A stretch of DNA of 64,000 nucleotides from Lumbricus terrestris (Eukaryota; Annelida; Clitellata; Crassiclitellata; Lumbricidae): assembly GCA_949752735.1 (NCBI GenBank), contig OX457044.1, positions 19,965,021 to 20,029,020 of the forward strand, in the 5' to 3' direction. Position 1 is the stretch's first letter; the number at the start of each line of letters is the position of its first letter. Shown in pieces: positions 54,546-64,000 of this stretch. The notes below the pieces were generated by a model that was not told where the DNA came from, did not search any database, and was given only the letters and a program-made list of their open reading frames with translations. The position numbers and the translations under genes are program-made.

Positions 54546-55185
54546 CTTCCTGCCATGGAAATGCACACGCCTGTCATGACATTCGATTTCTGCCTTCCTC
54601 TTCCAGCAGCAGCCCTTCTGATCTCTCTCCTATCTTTCCTATTTGTAAACTTCCTCTTCTCCGTTTCACATTCTACCCCTCTCCACATCCTGCCCCATCC
54701 TCCTGATACTTATCCATCTCCTCCCTTCCATCCAGTCTTCCCATATCGACTCATCTTATGTCCGGCAGTGACCGCTTCCTATTACGTTTCTATCGGTTCA
54801 TGCAGCATATATATCTGCGCTGAATGACAAACCGCCTATATATATATCGATGTCTCCTCCAACTCTCTGCGGTGCATATACTTCCTACGAACCCCGGGCC
54901 GAACGTGATTGCATTGCGCATCTTTTGGCCCCGCTGGACGATGAGACATGGTCCCCGATGGCTATCTCGATAATCCCCCCTCCATTTGGTTCCGCTACCA
55001 ATATAGCCTGGCACCCAAGTCTGTCCGTGTTTAAACTGTCTTCTGGATATGTGCTCCTATCGTCTTTTACGCTACACTGGACTCGTTTCGCATGGAAAGC
55101 ACTGAACCGAAACAGAGAGGCAATGCATGGACACAGTCACACAGCGGTATTCTTCAAAGTTACATTACGCACATAAAATATAGCT
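54546..55185. other. No gene recognised
   Basis: Pyrimidine-rich in the first 200 bp. Several ORFs on both strands have no recognisable domain. Confidence 0.45.
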
Positions 55186-55187
55186 GA

Positions 55188-55405
55188 ACAGGGTTTCTTT
55201 TAAAGATTTTTAGAGCTGCACCACAATCCGTTCCCAATTGTCCCATGCGTCCTCAATGGTAAATTACTTCCAATCGGATAACAATGACCTTTTTGCTACA
55301 TTAAACCGAACAGAAGTGCCTCTCAGTAGCATGAATCCATTTAGAAAGTTCTGCATATTTTGTGTAGAATTGCACGATAAAAGAACAACTGAATTCCATA
55401 AAATT
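55188..55405. repeat. Dispersed repeat related to 32992-33181
   Basis: Shares CAGGGTTTCTTTTAAAGATT, ATGGTAAATTACTTCC and CTGCATATTTTGTGTAGAA with the other copy. Confidence 0.55.
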
Positions 55406-55551
55406 AGAATTTGTGCAACAGAAGAGTGACTGGCGCAATGCAAATACAAACTATTTCGACAAAAATGCCACACACAATGTGAGTTTACTAGTCACTATGA
55501 TCTATGAATTAGAAACCTTTGTAGAGGCACCAACTAATGACTGTTCAATAT

Positions 55552-55588
55552 CAATCAATCAATCAATCAACCAATCAATCAATAAATA

Positions 55589-55627
<39 letters not shown>

Positions 55628-55860
55628 TAATCAATCGATCGACCGATCGATTCATCGATCAATCAATCCATCAATTAATTAATCAACCGAATCAATAAAC
55701 CAACCAACCAACCAATCAATGTGGTTTATTTGTTCCAAATTTAACAAGTCAGATTTATAGGCCTATAATATCTTTACAACTCTGCTACAAAAATAGAAAC
55801 CTTAAAGAGATAAAAAAAAACTACCGCTAACTAGGAACATCAAATTATCGATTTAAATTC
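55552..55860 (-). repeat. LINE 3-prime end with (AATC)n tail
   Basis: 170 bp of AATC variants followed by GTGGTTTATTTGTTCC and further 3-prime UTR-like sequence. Confidence 0.55.
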
Positions 55861-55974
55861 TGGATATGAAATATTGTGATGGCGTTGATTATAAACTTTG
55901 CCGTTTCAACATATAAGTCATTAAAGGAAAAGTGACAAAGCAAAAGAGAAAACAAAGATTAATAAAATGGAATA

Positions 55975-56090
55975 AAGAATAGAAGAAAGAAAGGAAGAAG
56001 AAAGGAAGAAGAGGAAGAACAACAACAACAGCAACAACAACGACAACGACAGCAACAACAACAACAACAACAAGAAGATGAGGAGGAGGA
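55975..56090. repeat. GAA/AAC-rich tract
   Basis: (GAAGAAAG)n passing into (AAC)n and GAGGAGGA; simple sequence. Confidence 0.85.
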
Positions 56091-56164
56091 TGAAGATCAG
56101 TAGGAGGCGCAGGATCTGTTGCAGCGTTTAACAATGCCTTCTTAACATCTTTTTCTTTGCTCGT

Positions 56165-56245
56165 GGTTGGGCTGGGAGCGCCTCTGAGTAGTTTTTTGAA
56201 GGGGCGCTATATAAATGCTATGAATGAATGAATTAATGAATCGAT
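56165..56245 (+). repeat. SINE tail, GCGCTATATAAATG family
   Basis: CTGGGAGCGCCTCTGAGTAG, GGGGCGCTATATAAATG and (AATG)n. Confidence 0.7.
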
Positions 56246-56339
56246 GACAGGGTAGGAGGAGCGGAATGAGGATGCAGATGGTCAATTCATAGACCTACGC
56301 ATTAACGCTGGATTTGGCACTAGTGCAGCTAAAGCTATA

Positions 56340-56430
56340 ATCTTGGAGAGGTATGTGTGATTTGAACCTCCTACAAACTCTTGCTAAAACAGCCCAGCAC
56401 CCTTACCGCTAGACTTTCACTAACCCACTT
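56340..56430 (-). repeat. tRNA-like SINE head
   Basis: Minus strand: CTAGCGGTAAGGG (box A-like) and GGAGGTTCAAATC (box B-like) about 50 bp apart. No full cloverleaf. Confidence 0.4.
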
Positions 56431-57080
56431 ATAACATTCAATTCAAATGCAAGTTAATGAGCATCTATTGTGATATTCTTTACTGAAACAATCCAGTTGA
56501 CAGACCGCAACCGTTAGAGTGTAGCCTAAACTTCTAAAGAAAATTCAAGAGCAAAAATCCTATTGGACTAACTGTTAGGCCAAACAATCAGCGTAGTCAT
56601 CAAACGACGTAGAATGGTAGATTCATACTGGCGGGTTTTAGAATTTTACAATCATTATATAAATTAAAAGGCATTCATGCATTGTCAACATTTTCATTCA
56701 TTAAAATTTTCAACAATTGACAATAGAAAAGCCATTTCAACTTTGAAATTGACCTATTTTAATTTTAAATAAATTGGCATAATTGTGACGATTTCATGGT
56801 GTGTCGCCGAATTTGGTTTCAAGTTAGGGTCTTAACAGAACATTTTTGCTTACAACTGTGTGACATGGATCGTTGACTGAAATGTAAATGTAATTTAGGA
56901 ACCAGGTTGATATAAGCTCTTAGATTTTTCCGGGCTTTCTGTTGCTCAGAGACCATTTCTGTATTTACTACTTGTACACATGTTCTTTTTGTTTCTTTGG
57001 CAATAAATAAATAAATAAATAAAGTTTAGGTGTGTCGCGAGCGGAAAAAGGTTGAGAACCTCTGGCCTACAGCAGCGCAA
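56431..57080. other. No gene recognised
   Basis: AT-rich. (AAAT)n at about 57001-57022. Confidence 0.45.
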
Positions 57081-57084
57081 TCGA

Positions 57085-57255
57085 ATCAATTAACAAGAAC
57101 GCATAGACATGCGACATAAGAGAACAGACAGCCTGCAATACACGGCGCTAATTAATAGCAGCCCACAAGGCACGCCCGCCCTACGGAACTCGATCTCGGT
57201 ACCTCTCGCTCTCAACGCCAGTGTGTTATCCAATGCACAACCGCCCCTCCCTGTA
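57085..57255 (-). repeat. tRNA-derived SINE (minus copy)
   Basis: Minus strand: GTGCATTGGATAACACACTGG, CGAGTTCCGTAGGG and GGCTGCTATT with GCGCCGTGTATTGCAGGC. The last words recur in order at 60150-60310 on the plus strand. Confidence 0.65.
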
Positions 57256-57920
57256 TCCGTCGATAGCAGATGTTAATTCCTTCAGCGTCTATTTCTACCC
57301 GGCTCCACTCAGTCTCCGATCGGATTAATCGTCTGATAGAGGGATCCTTCCGTTCGCCATATGGCCCGATAAAGGGATCCTTCCCTCCGCCATGTCTGGA
57401 CGGAGGTCAGTCCCTATATACCCGATGGCTTAACCCCATCGACGACAGGAGATCCGGATCAATAGATGGACCGTGCCGATCCCTAAATACCACCAGCCAC
57501 CTGGATCAATCCATTCAAAGAGGTTTCTGGTGTAGGACTTCGGCTCAGACAGATGTACAATGCTGAGGTGGAATTCCACAGCTGAATAATTATAGTATGT
57601 GGACGAGAACCGAGTTCAATAACTTGTGGCTCATGAGTAACGCTGAGCACTGCACGAACTCAGAGATCGTCATGCTGACATCGTATAAAGAAGAAGTCCA
57701 TAATGATACTACGTCATATGCACATGTAGGCGCATATAATATATATATATATATAAAATTATACATATATATACACATACATGTATACATACATTCATAC
57801 GCACATACGCGCTCTCTTGTGCCTTGTCTTTTCTCAAAACCTCCTTCTTCTTTCGGGGTATTGCGCAGTGAAAGCGCTTCTGAATGGTTCATCCCGTGCA
57901 CTAGAGGCGATTAATAAATC
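57256..57920. other. No gene recognised
   Basis: GGGATCCTTCC occurs twice near 57341 and 57376. (AT)n at 57738-57755. Nothing else supportable. Confidence 0.4.
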
Positions 57921-57924
57921 TTTA

Positions 57925-58233
57925 AATACAATACAATACATTCATACGTACATTCATACATACATAGAATCATAAATACATACAAATATACCTACATGCG
58001 TACATGCATACGTATACATGAAAATATACATATATAATACATGCAATTACTCAGCGCTTCGGCGTGAAACTCCGATGCAGTGTCCACGCTGTAGTCGGGA
58101 GCTTCTCTGAGCAGAGAGCTTGAAGGAGCACTATAACAAGACTTAGTACGCATACAAACAAACAAACAAACAAGCATATACATACGCGCATACCTGCATA
58201 CCTGCATACATACATACATACATACATACATAG

Positions 58234-58264
<31 letters not shown>

Positions 58265-58435
58265 CATACATACATACATACATACATACATACATACATA
58301 CATACATACATGCATACATGCATACATGCATACATGCATACATACATACATACATACATACATACATACATACATACATACATACATGCATACATACATA
58401 CATACATACATACATACATACATACATTTGCAACT
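57925..58435. repeat. (CATA)n microsatellite blocks
   Basis: Short block at 57940-58040, SINE fragment at 58044-58140, then a long block at 58150-58430. Confidence 0.92.
58044..58140 (+). repeat. SINE fragment inside the (CATA)n region
   Basis: CGGCGTGAAACTCCGATGCA, CGGGAGCTTCTCTGAG and GGAGCACTATAAC match the 50655-50822 SINE body and tail. Confidence 0.7.
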
Positions 58436-58930
58436 TTTGCATCACGATGTGATACGACCGGTAGGATGTTGGTTTACCGAAGAAAAGGTTACGCTATGTA
58501 CATACATGTACACACAATCGTTCGGTATATATACATTATATGGTCGCTTTGTATACAGTTTTTGAAACGGCCGTGCTGTTACGGTCATATTAAGTTCAGT
58601 TGCATTTAGAGAATTGCATACGCTGCGATGTTTATGTAGTTCTTACGTCGAGAGACTAAGATAGAAGTCTACGACCCGATTGGGATGGTCGTGGTCCTGG
58701 TGGACATAAAGTGAGGCGGCAAAGAGGGTCTGAGTCGGTGTTGGAGATGGGGGAATTGATGCCTGCAGCGGTGGTGATGGGGTAGGTGGGGCAGGTGGTC
58801 TGGAGCTTAAGAAACAGCGGTCGGGGGAGCTTTGCAATGCAAATGGGAGACTGAAGAAGAAGCTGAAGGAATCGAAAAATGCCTCTGAGGTCACATGTTA
58901 CTTCCGCCTTGGGAAATCGTCGGCGGCGTA
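58436..58930. other. No gene recognised
   Basis: Mixed composition. A minus-strand ORF at 58643-58894 is proline-rich with no domain. Confidence 0.4.
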
Positions 58931-58934
58931 GGGT

Positions 58935-59130
58935 GGTGAGCAGAGTGGATGGACTGGGTGGGTGGATTAAGTGGGTGGATTGGTGGGTGGGTTGAGTGGG
59001 TAGATTGGGTGGGTGGATTGGATGGGTAGATTTAAGTGGGTGGATTGGGTGAGGGGATTTGGTGGAACGATTGAGTGGTGGATGGATTGAGTGGATTGGG
59101 TGGATGGATTTGGGTGGGTAGATTGGGCGG
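58935..59130. repeat. GGTGGGTGGATT-type degenerate minisatellite
   Basis: Repeated GGGTGGATTGGGTGGGTAGATT words with G to A changes. Confidence 0.85.
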
Positions 59131-59790
59131 GTGCTGGATTATATTAGTCGAGTGGTATTGTACATAGGAAGGGTGAATTGGTGAGCTGAATGGGTATGGC
59201 ACATGTTTAGGGTGGGACGAAGAATCAGTGCACTGAGTACACCAGTGGGTTTTATTGGATGGATGCTTAGGTCTAATGTTAGTGAGGATGGTGGATTGCT
59301 TGGTGGGTCGGTATACTGTAGTTAGTTTGTAGGGTGGCGTAGAAGGATAATTTGGTCGAGCTGAGTGGATCGGTAATGCGGTTCATAGGGTCGGGGACGG
59401 AGGGGGGATGAATGTGATTAAGAAGCTGTACAGTAATACTCTAGGGTTTCTTTTTAAGGGAACTCATACACCCTGATCCAATAGATAGGTGAACGTAGAC
59501 AGATATAATTAATATGGTTTAATTATCTAATGTAGGATGCGAAACGATCTGATGTGTGAATGTGGAAGTGTGGAGCAGCCATAGCAAGAAGCTATGGCGT
59601 TCTTACGAGTCGATAATATAATTTGTGCAGCTACGTCGAATCTACATGTAAATTTAAAAATATCAACCTGCCTTGTGAATATGAAGGGTTTTCGTTGGCC
59701 TACAAAGTTACTTTGCTACATGTACAGAATTGTATATGTAGCGACAGTAGGCCTATTTAGGAATGTTTGTAAAGAAATCTCATTTCCATC
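59131..59790. other. No gene recognised
   Basis: No domain-bearing frame or repeat found. Confidence 0.4.
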
Positions 59791-59794
59791 ACTT

Positions 59795-59895
59795 TCTCTG
59801 TGTCTCTGCCTCTCTGTCTATCTGTCTTTCTGTCTCTCTCTGTTCCTCTCTCTGTCTCTGTCTCTGTCTGTCTGTCTCTTTCTCTCTCTGCTTTT
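59795..59895. repeat. CT-rich CTGTCTCT tract
   Basis: About 100 bp of CTGT/CTCT words. The Leu/Ser-rich ORF over it is an artefact. Confidence 0.85.
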
Positions 59896-60149
59896 TTACT
59901 CTCTCACAACGTCACCTCTGACGTTCAATATAGCACATCCATGCAGTGTTCTACCCATCTGTTGACAACCTCACAGTCAGCCTATCACCACATGTCACCA
60001 CAATACAACCCGCATCTTCATTCAAATCCTTGCAACAGGTACAGATGACGATGCCACGCAGTTCAATGCAATGAACGAATGTATGCATGAGATATGTACT
60101 TGTCAGTCTTCGTCAATACGTGAAAAATGAAAGTTACTGTCTGCAGTCG

Positions 60150-60310
60150 CTATAGTGGACGGTAGCGCATTGGATAAACCACTGGCTTGGAGATTAGCGG
60201 ACCCGAGTTCGAACCCCCGTAGAGCGGACGTGCTTCGTAGGCTGCTATTAGCGCCGTGTATTGCAGGCCGTCTGTTCTGTTAGTAGTTAAGATTCATGTC
60301 TTCTGTCATT
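60150..60310 (+). repeat. tRNA-derived SINE (plus copy)
   Basis: GCGCATTGGATAAACCACTGG (box A side), CCGAGTTCGAACCCCCG (box B), then GGCTGCTATTAGCGCCGTG and TATTGCAGGCCGTCTGTTC. Same family as 57085-57255 in opposite orientation. Confidence 0.7.
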
Positions 60311-60354
60311 TGCGTTTTTGTGAATTGTTTCAATTGCATTACTGTTTAGGCCTA

Positions 60355-60415
60355 CACATCGTCATCGTCATCGTCATCGCCGTCGCCGTCGCCGTCGCCG
60401 CCGCCGCCGCCGTCG

Positions 60416-60499
<84 letters not shown>

Positions 60500-60625
60500 C
60501 CACCACCACCACCACCACCACCACCGCTGCTGCAACCACTGCTGCAACCACTACTACCACTACTACGAAATACTGCTGCTGCTGCTGCTACTACTACTGC
60601 TACTACCACTACTACTATAGTGAAT
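60355..60625. repeat. Compound trinucleotide array
   Basis: Runs of CGT/CAT, CGC, CGT/CAT again, ATC, ACC, GCT, ACT follow one another in the same register. Each run differs from its neighbour by one base change in the unit. Confidence 0.92.
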
Positions 60626-60629
60626 ATAT

Positions 60630-61670
60630 ATGCTGCTACTAATAATACCATAGACATCTTTCCACATCGAGCCAAAGTAGTTTTTCCGATGTAAGTCTAA
60701 TTCATCAGAAGGCAAGAAAATTGTCTGGTGTCAGTCAACAACATTTGGACATAAAAATTATACATATTGGATACAATAATTATAATTATGTCGTGATCCT
60801 ATATCGATGAGTAAAGCACGGGATAATTTAATTTAATGCATCGTAAATGTGTTCACGCGTCTGCTATAAAGAGTGACACAAACGAACGTGTCTTCAACAT
60901 CTTGCGAACGCCCTGCACTGCAGGGCGCCCTGCAGCAATTATATCATAGGCTGGATGCAGAAGGAGGGCGACAAGCAGGGCTGCAGGCCCCAGAGCATTC
61001 CATGTCGTTGGACCTTATAAGCGGCGAAGATCTCATGGGCGACCATGGAAGAAGACCTGTGCTCTCGTCACCATGGAGTTCTTTTCCAGACCGCAGTTCA
61101 AATTGTCCTGGAAACGATGATGATGCCAGCCCACAAACACTCGCCAAATATTGTGGAGCAAGTCCGCACGAATCTTTGTAAAAGATCGTGGCCTTTCAAC
61201 CAATATATAATAACTTTTTAACGTATATTGACATACAACGCAGACTTCTGAACACAGAGGATAATATGATGATGTGCAACAACAACGACAACAAATACTA
61301 AGATCAACAACGAATACCACGAAAACAGTTGTAGACAAACAACGGTAGATGATGCTTTTGAATACGCCATGCAAAACTCCAAAGATCGGGCAACCCAACT
61401 CAGCCCCAAAATGATGCATCAACTTTATTGAACATACAGCAGTGAGTTGTGCTAGTATGGCTGCGTGCCAAGCCACAGATTGCGCTACTATAGCCTAGAG
61501 GCGCAACCGGTGTCCAGTAGCGGTGGGCAACTGTTCGCACATTGGCAGTGCCAGTCCCAAGTCTCGAGTAACGAGGAGGGCGACACTAATCATCCTTCAT
61601 GTGCCACAGTCTCGTTAAGCAGCAACAAAACATGCCCAGCTGTTACAGTAGGGCAATGCGAACGGGTCAT
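60630..61670. other. No gene recognised
   Basis: About 1 kb of balanced composition. ORFs on both strands (up to 147 codons) overlap and lack known motifs. Confidence 0.45.
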
Positions 61671-61679
61671 CCCACCGTT

Positions 61680-61765
61680 CGTTGAATAGGAGTTCGAACT
61701 GCGAACCCTCTGTCGAAAGAGACGCATATCACACCAATCGACCATTGAGAGGCGACAGTTTAACA
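61680..61765 (-). repeat. tRNA-like SINE head
   Basis: Minus strand: GGTCGATTGGTGTGATATGCG (box A-like) and GGTTCGCAGTTCGAACTCC (box B). Confidence 0.45.
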
Positions 61766-61811
61766 CGACCAGGGGGACTCTAACCGGGGAGTGGCGACGC
61801 ATAACCGCCGG

Positions 61812-61922
61812 CAGCACCGAGGCAGACAGGCAGAGGCAGGCAGAGCCAGGCAGGCAGGCAGAGGCAGGCAGGTAGAGGCAGGCAGGCAGAGGCAGGCAGG
61901 CAGAGGCAGGCAGGCAGGCGAC
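61812..61922. repeat. (GGCA)n minisatellite
   Basis: AGGCAGGCAGAGGCAGGCAG words, about 110 bp. Confidence 0.92.
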
Positions 61923-62039
61923 ACGGGCGGCGAAGACGGCGTTTACGGCGCTGGATGGAGGCCTTAAGAGCCGAATCGTTGGAGCGGGAGATGAGGAGCT
62001 GCCTGGCCGCTGCCACCGCCATCAAAAGAACGGTAATCA

Positions 62040-62370
62040 TTATTGAACGGACGGCGTGTTTCGGAGCACAGCCGCTTCGCCATAGTCCACCGTAATTCTA
62101 TTTATGAAGCGCTTTTACACGGCCCAAGAGTGTCGCTTACGGATGTCGGGCATAAATAAAATCATCTCCTACGGCGACGTCGACGCCGGCGGCGGGCACC
62201 GAATAAAAATAATCAAGCTCTGGCGCAACATAAATGTATTCATCAATCGCCAGATGGCGTTAAATACTAATCTTCGGCGCCGACCGGAAGACGCGCTGTA
62301 CAAGAACACGAACAAGAGGATAAGACGGAAGTTGGCGCGCACCGCAAGAGGCCAATAAGTCAAAATAATG
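62040..62370. other. CpG-rich unique stretch with an 84-codon ORF
   Basis: 330 bp without repeats, higher in CpG than its surroundings. It contains homeodomain/CDX-like AT words (TTTATG, ATAAATAAAATC, ATAAAAATAATC, ATAAATG) set in GC-rich sequence. The ORF at 62104-62358 (plus, true ATG) encodes a basic protein ending RRKLARTARGQ with no domain I recognise. It could be a regulatory element, a small gene or chance. Confidence 0.35.
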
Positions 62371-62690
62371 GCGTTCGGCTTGCGCCAGGGAGGGGTGGGT
62401 GAGTGTTGTCAGGGTAAAGGGGGTGTTGAGGAGGAGGTTCGCTATGGTGTTGCGGGGTAGGGGGTAGCAGGGCATTTCTGCCGACGTTTGGAGGTGTGCG
62501 CCAGATTTGCATGAAAAAGGAGCGCGTTGAAAAAATCATGCGCTAAGACCACAGACCGGACAGGCGCTAGATAAATGATGAGTTCATGCAGACCGCGAGG
62601 GAAGAGAGGAGACGAGGAGGAGCAACAGCAAAGTCGCAGATTATTAATGTGGCCAGTAAAGCCACAGTCTCTCCTGTGTATACATACTCA
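62371..62690. other. No gene recognised
   Basis: G-rich in 62390-62465. CAGGCGCTAGATAAATGATG at about 62559 echoes the SINE tail motif. Confidence 0.4.
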
Positions 62691-62694
62691 CCTT

Positions 62695-63065
62695 CAATGT
62701 ATGTTTGCATGTGTACGTGCTTGTATCTATGTATGTGTGTGTATTGCTTACATGTATGCATTACTATGTATGTCTGTATGATTGCATGTATGCACGTATG
62801 TTTGCATATAATGTGTGTGTATTGTATATAATGTGTGTGTATTGTATGCATGTATGTATGTGAATGTGTGTGTATGAACGCATGTAGGTATATAGGTATG
62901 CATGAATGCAAGCATGTTTGTTTTCATACATGTGTTTAATTTGCATGTATGCATAATGCATAATATATATGTATGAATGGATGGATTTGTATGTGTGGGT
63001 ATTATGCACAGGCCTATATGCACACGTATGATTGTATGCGTGATTGTGTATGTATACAACTTTAC
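62695..63065. repeat. Degenerate (TGTA)n tract
   Basis: TGTATGCATGTATGTA words with GTGTGTG runs. All ORFs across it are repeat artefacts. Confidence 0.88.
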
Positions 63066-63319
63066 ATGTGTATATGCGTGTCAGTAGGTGCGAGCAACAA
63101 TCAGACATTGATGCTGCAGTGGAGTGAAGACGTATTTGCTGGAGAACTGCGAGCGCTGCACTTGTTGAGACCTTGAGATGAAAGGAGATGGGAGGAGGAG
63201 ATCTAGATGAAGCCACGATAAATGGGATTAAACGGTGCTTCTCATTGGCACAGATTTGACCTAGTTTCGGCGAAATAGGTCACGGTGTCAACGTCCTGAT
63301 TTGACCCTTTATCAAAGTG

Positions 63320-63579
63320 CAGTGGCGTGGCCAAGAGGGTTTCGGGTGTTAAACCCCACCATTGGCTTAGGGAAAAGTTTTTTAAAGGTTATTTATCCAC
63401 TTAAATAAGAAAAAGAAAGCAATTGGTTGTAGTAACAATTGTTTTTCTTACTTTACTCCCTTTGTTACTTTATTCCCTTTTTATTTACTGTAATATATAC
63501 TGCTGGGTTGGTGTCAGGAAGGGCATCCGGCCAGGCCATAAAACCCCAACCCCATCATAAATTCCTGGCTACGCCACTG
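63320..63579. mobile_element. hAT-type MITE
   Basis: 260 bp with inverted termini CAGTGGCGTGGCCA and TGGCTACGCCACTG, and the exact 8-bp duplication TCAAAGTG (63312-63319, 63580-63587). Near its right end it contains GGTGTCAGGAAGGGCATCC, a word commonly found at the 3-prime ends of some LINEs. Confidence 0.88.
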
Positions 63580-63587
63580 TCAAAGTG

Positions 63588-64000
63588 TAACATTATAATA
63601 TAAATGGGAGGGGAAAATCCTGTACCCTCGGTCGGTATATATATATGGTTAAGATTACTTGTGACGGTCTAAAGAGGTGCTATTGAGAATCTCTCGGACG
63701 GAAATAACGTCCAACGAACGGGTGTAGGACTACACAGTGATCACACTAGCGAAGAAGGTCAGGAGTTTATTGCTGGGTCACATGAAAACTCGGAACTACA
63801 TGATATTTTGGTCACATCACAAGACAGTCGCAGGGCAATATCCATATCAGCCTGGGATAGGAGCGGAGGACGGGTAAGGCCGAGAATATCATGGATCAAC
63901 AAAGTCCTGAGCTGGGGCAGGGATTGTTGGTGCTGGTTTAATGATCACATTGATCAGTGAACATTGAGAGTTCATACATGTAATCAACTGTCGTGGTACA
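63588..64000. other. No gene recognised
   Basis: Right edge of the window; no domain or repeat seen except short (TA)n at 63638-63646. Confidence 0.4.

Noticed and set aside
61780..62040. Possible signal-peptide exon of the Ig gene (minus strand, MITVLLMAVAAARQLL)
   Set aside because: The hydrophobic run is interrupted by charged residues, the only phase-1 donor (GCC|GTAAAC) is weak, and the frame then enters a GGCA repeat. Not enough to link it to the Ig gene.

Overview
The window is animal nuclear DNA. It has spliced genes, Toll-like receptor (TLR) and immunoglobulin (Ig) domain exons, and a very dense load of MITEs, Helitrons, LINE fragments, tRNA-derived SINEs and microsatellites. A tandem TLR array with a single C-terminal cysteine cluster per receptor suggests a marine invertebrate, perhaps a deuterostome such as an echinoderm. 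The species cannot be fixed from sequence alone.

Region 1 (1 to about 31 kb) is a tandem array of TLR units, all transcribed on the minus strand with a period of about 7.5 kb. Units A (1-7598), B (7599-15140) and C (15141 to about 22260) each hold a two-exon TLR: a large exon for signal peptide, LRRs, LRRCT and membrane segment, a phase-0 intron, and a 173-residue TIR exon. Predicted proteins are 650, 657 and 665 aa. Unit D (about 25.0-31.0 kb) keeps an intact 488-residue LRR/membrane exon, but its TIR exon is deleted and a foldback-type transposon sits next to its splice donor. A vestige of a fifth unit lies near 33.7 kb. The TIR exons are almost identical while the ectodomains differ, which suggests exon-restricted homogenisation. 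Each unit carries its own transposon insertions, which give a relative history of the duplications.

Region 2 (about 22.2-36 kb) is mostly mobile DNA: a head-to-head palindrome of TLR upstream sequence, two head-to-tail Helitrons, a piggyBac-type MITE, a LINE fragment, and three hAT-type elements nested in one another. A CpG-rich stretch at 35.15-35.40 kb has clustered CRE, ETS and YY1-like motifs and looks like a promoter.

Region 3 (36.8-53.2 kb) holds part of an Ig-superfamily gene on the minus strand. Five exons were recognised, including a 96-bp exon found by splice phase and the DSGNYTC motif; together they encode about three Ig domains. The 10.7-kb intron between the last two exons contains a recent LTR retrotransposon (37733-46176) with two 1449-bp LTRs and a Gag-protease reading frame but no recognisable reverse transcriptase, RNase H or integrase. 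Its gag frame starts inside the LTR and is translated across the LTR border and the primer-binding site.

Region 4 (53.2-64 kb) has no gene I can support. It holds SINEs, two short hAT MITEs with 8-bp target duplications, microsatellites, and a CpG-rich stretch near 62.1 kb that could be regulatory or contain a small ORF. There are no rRNA genes, functional tRNA genes or CRISPR arrays.
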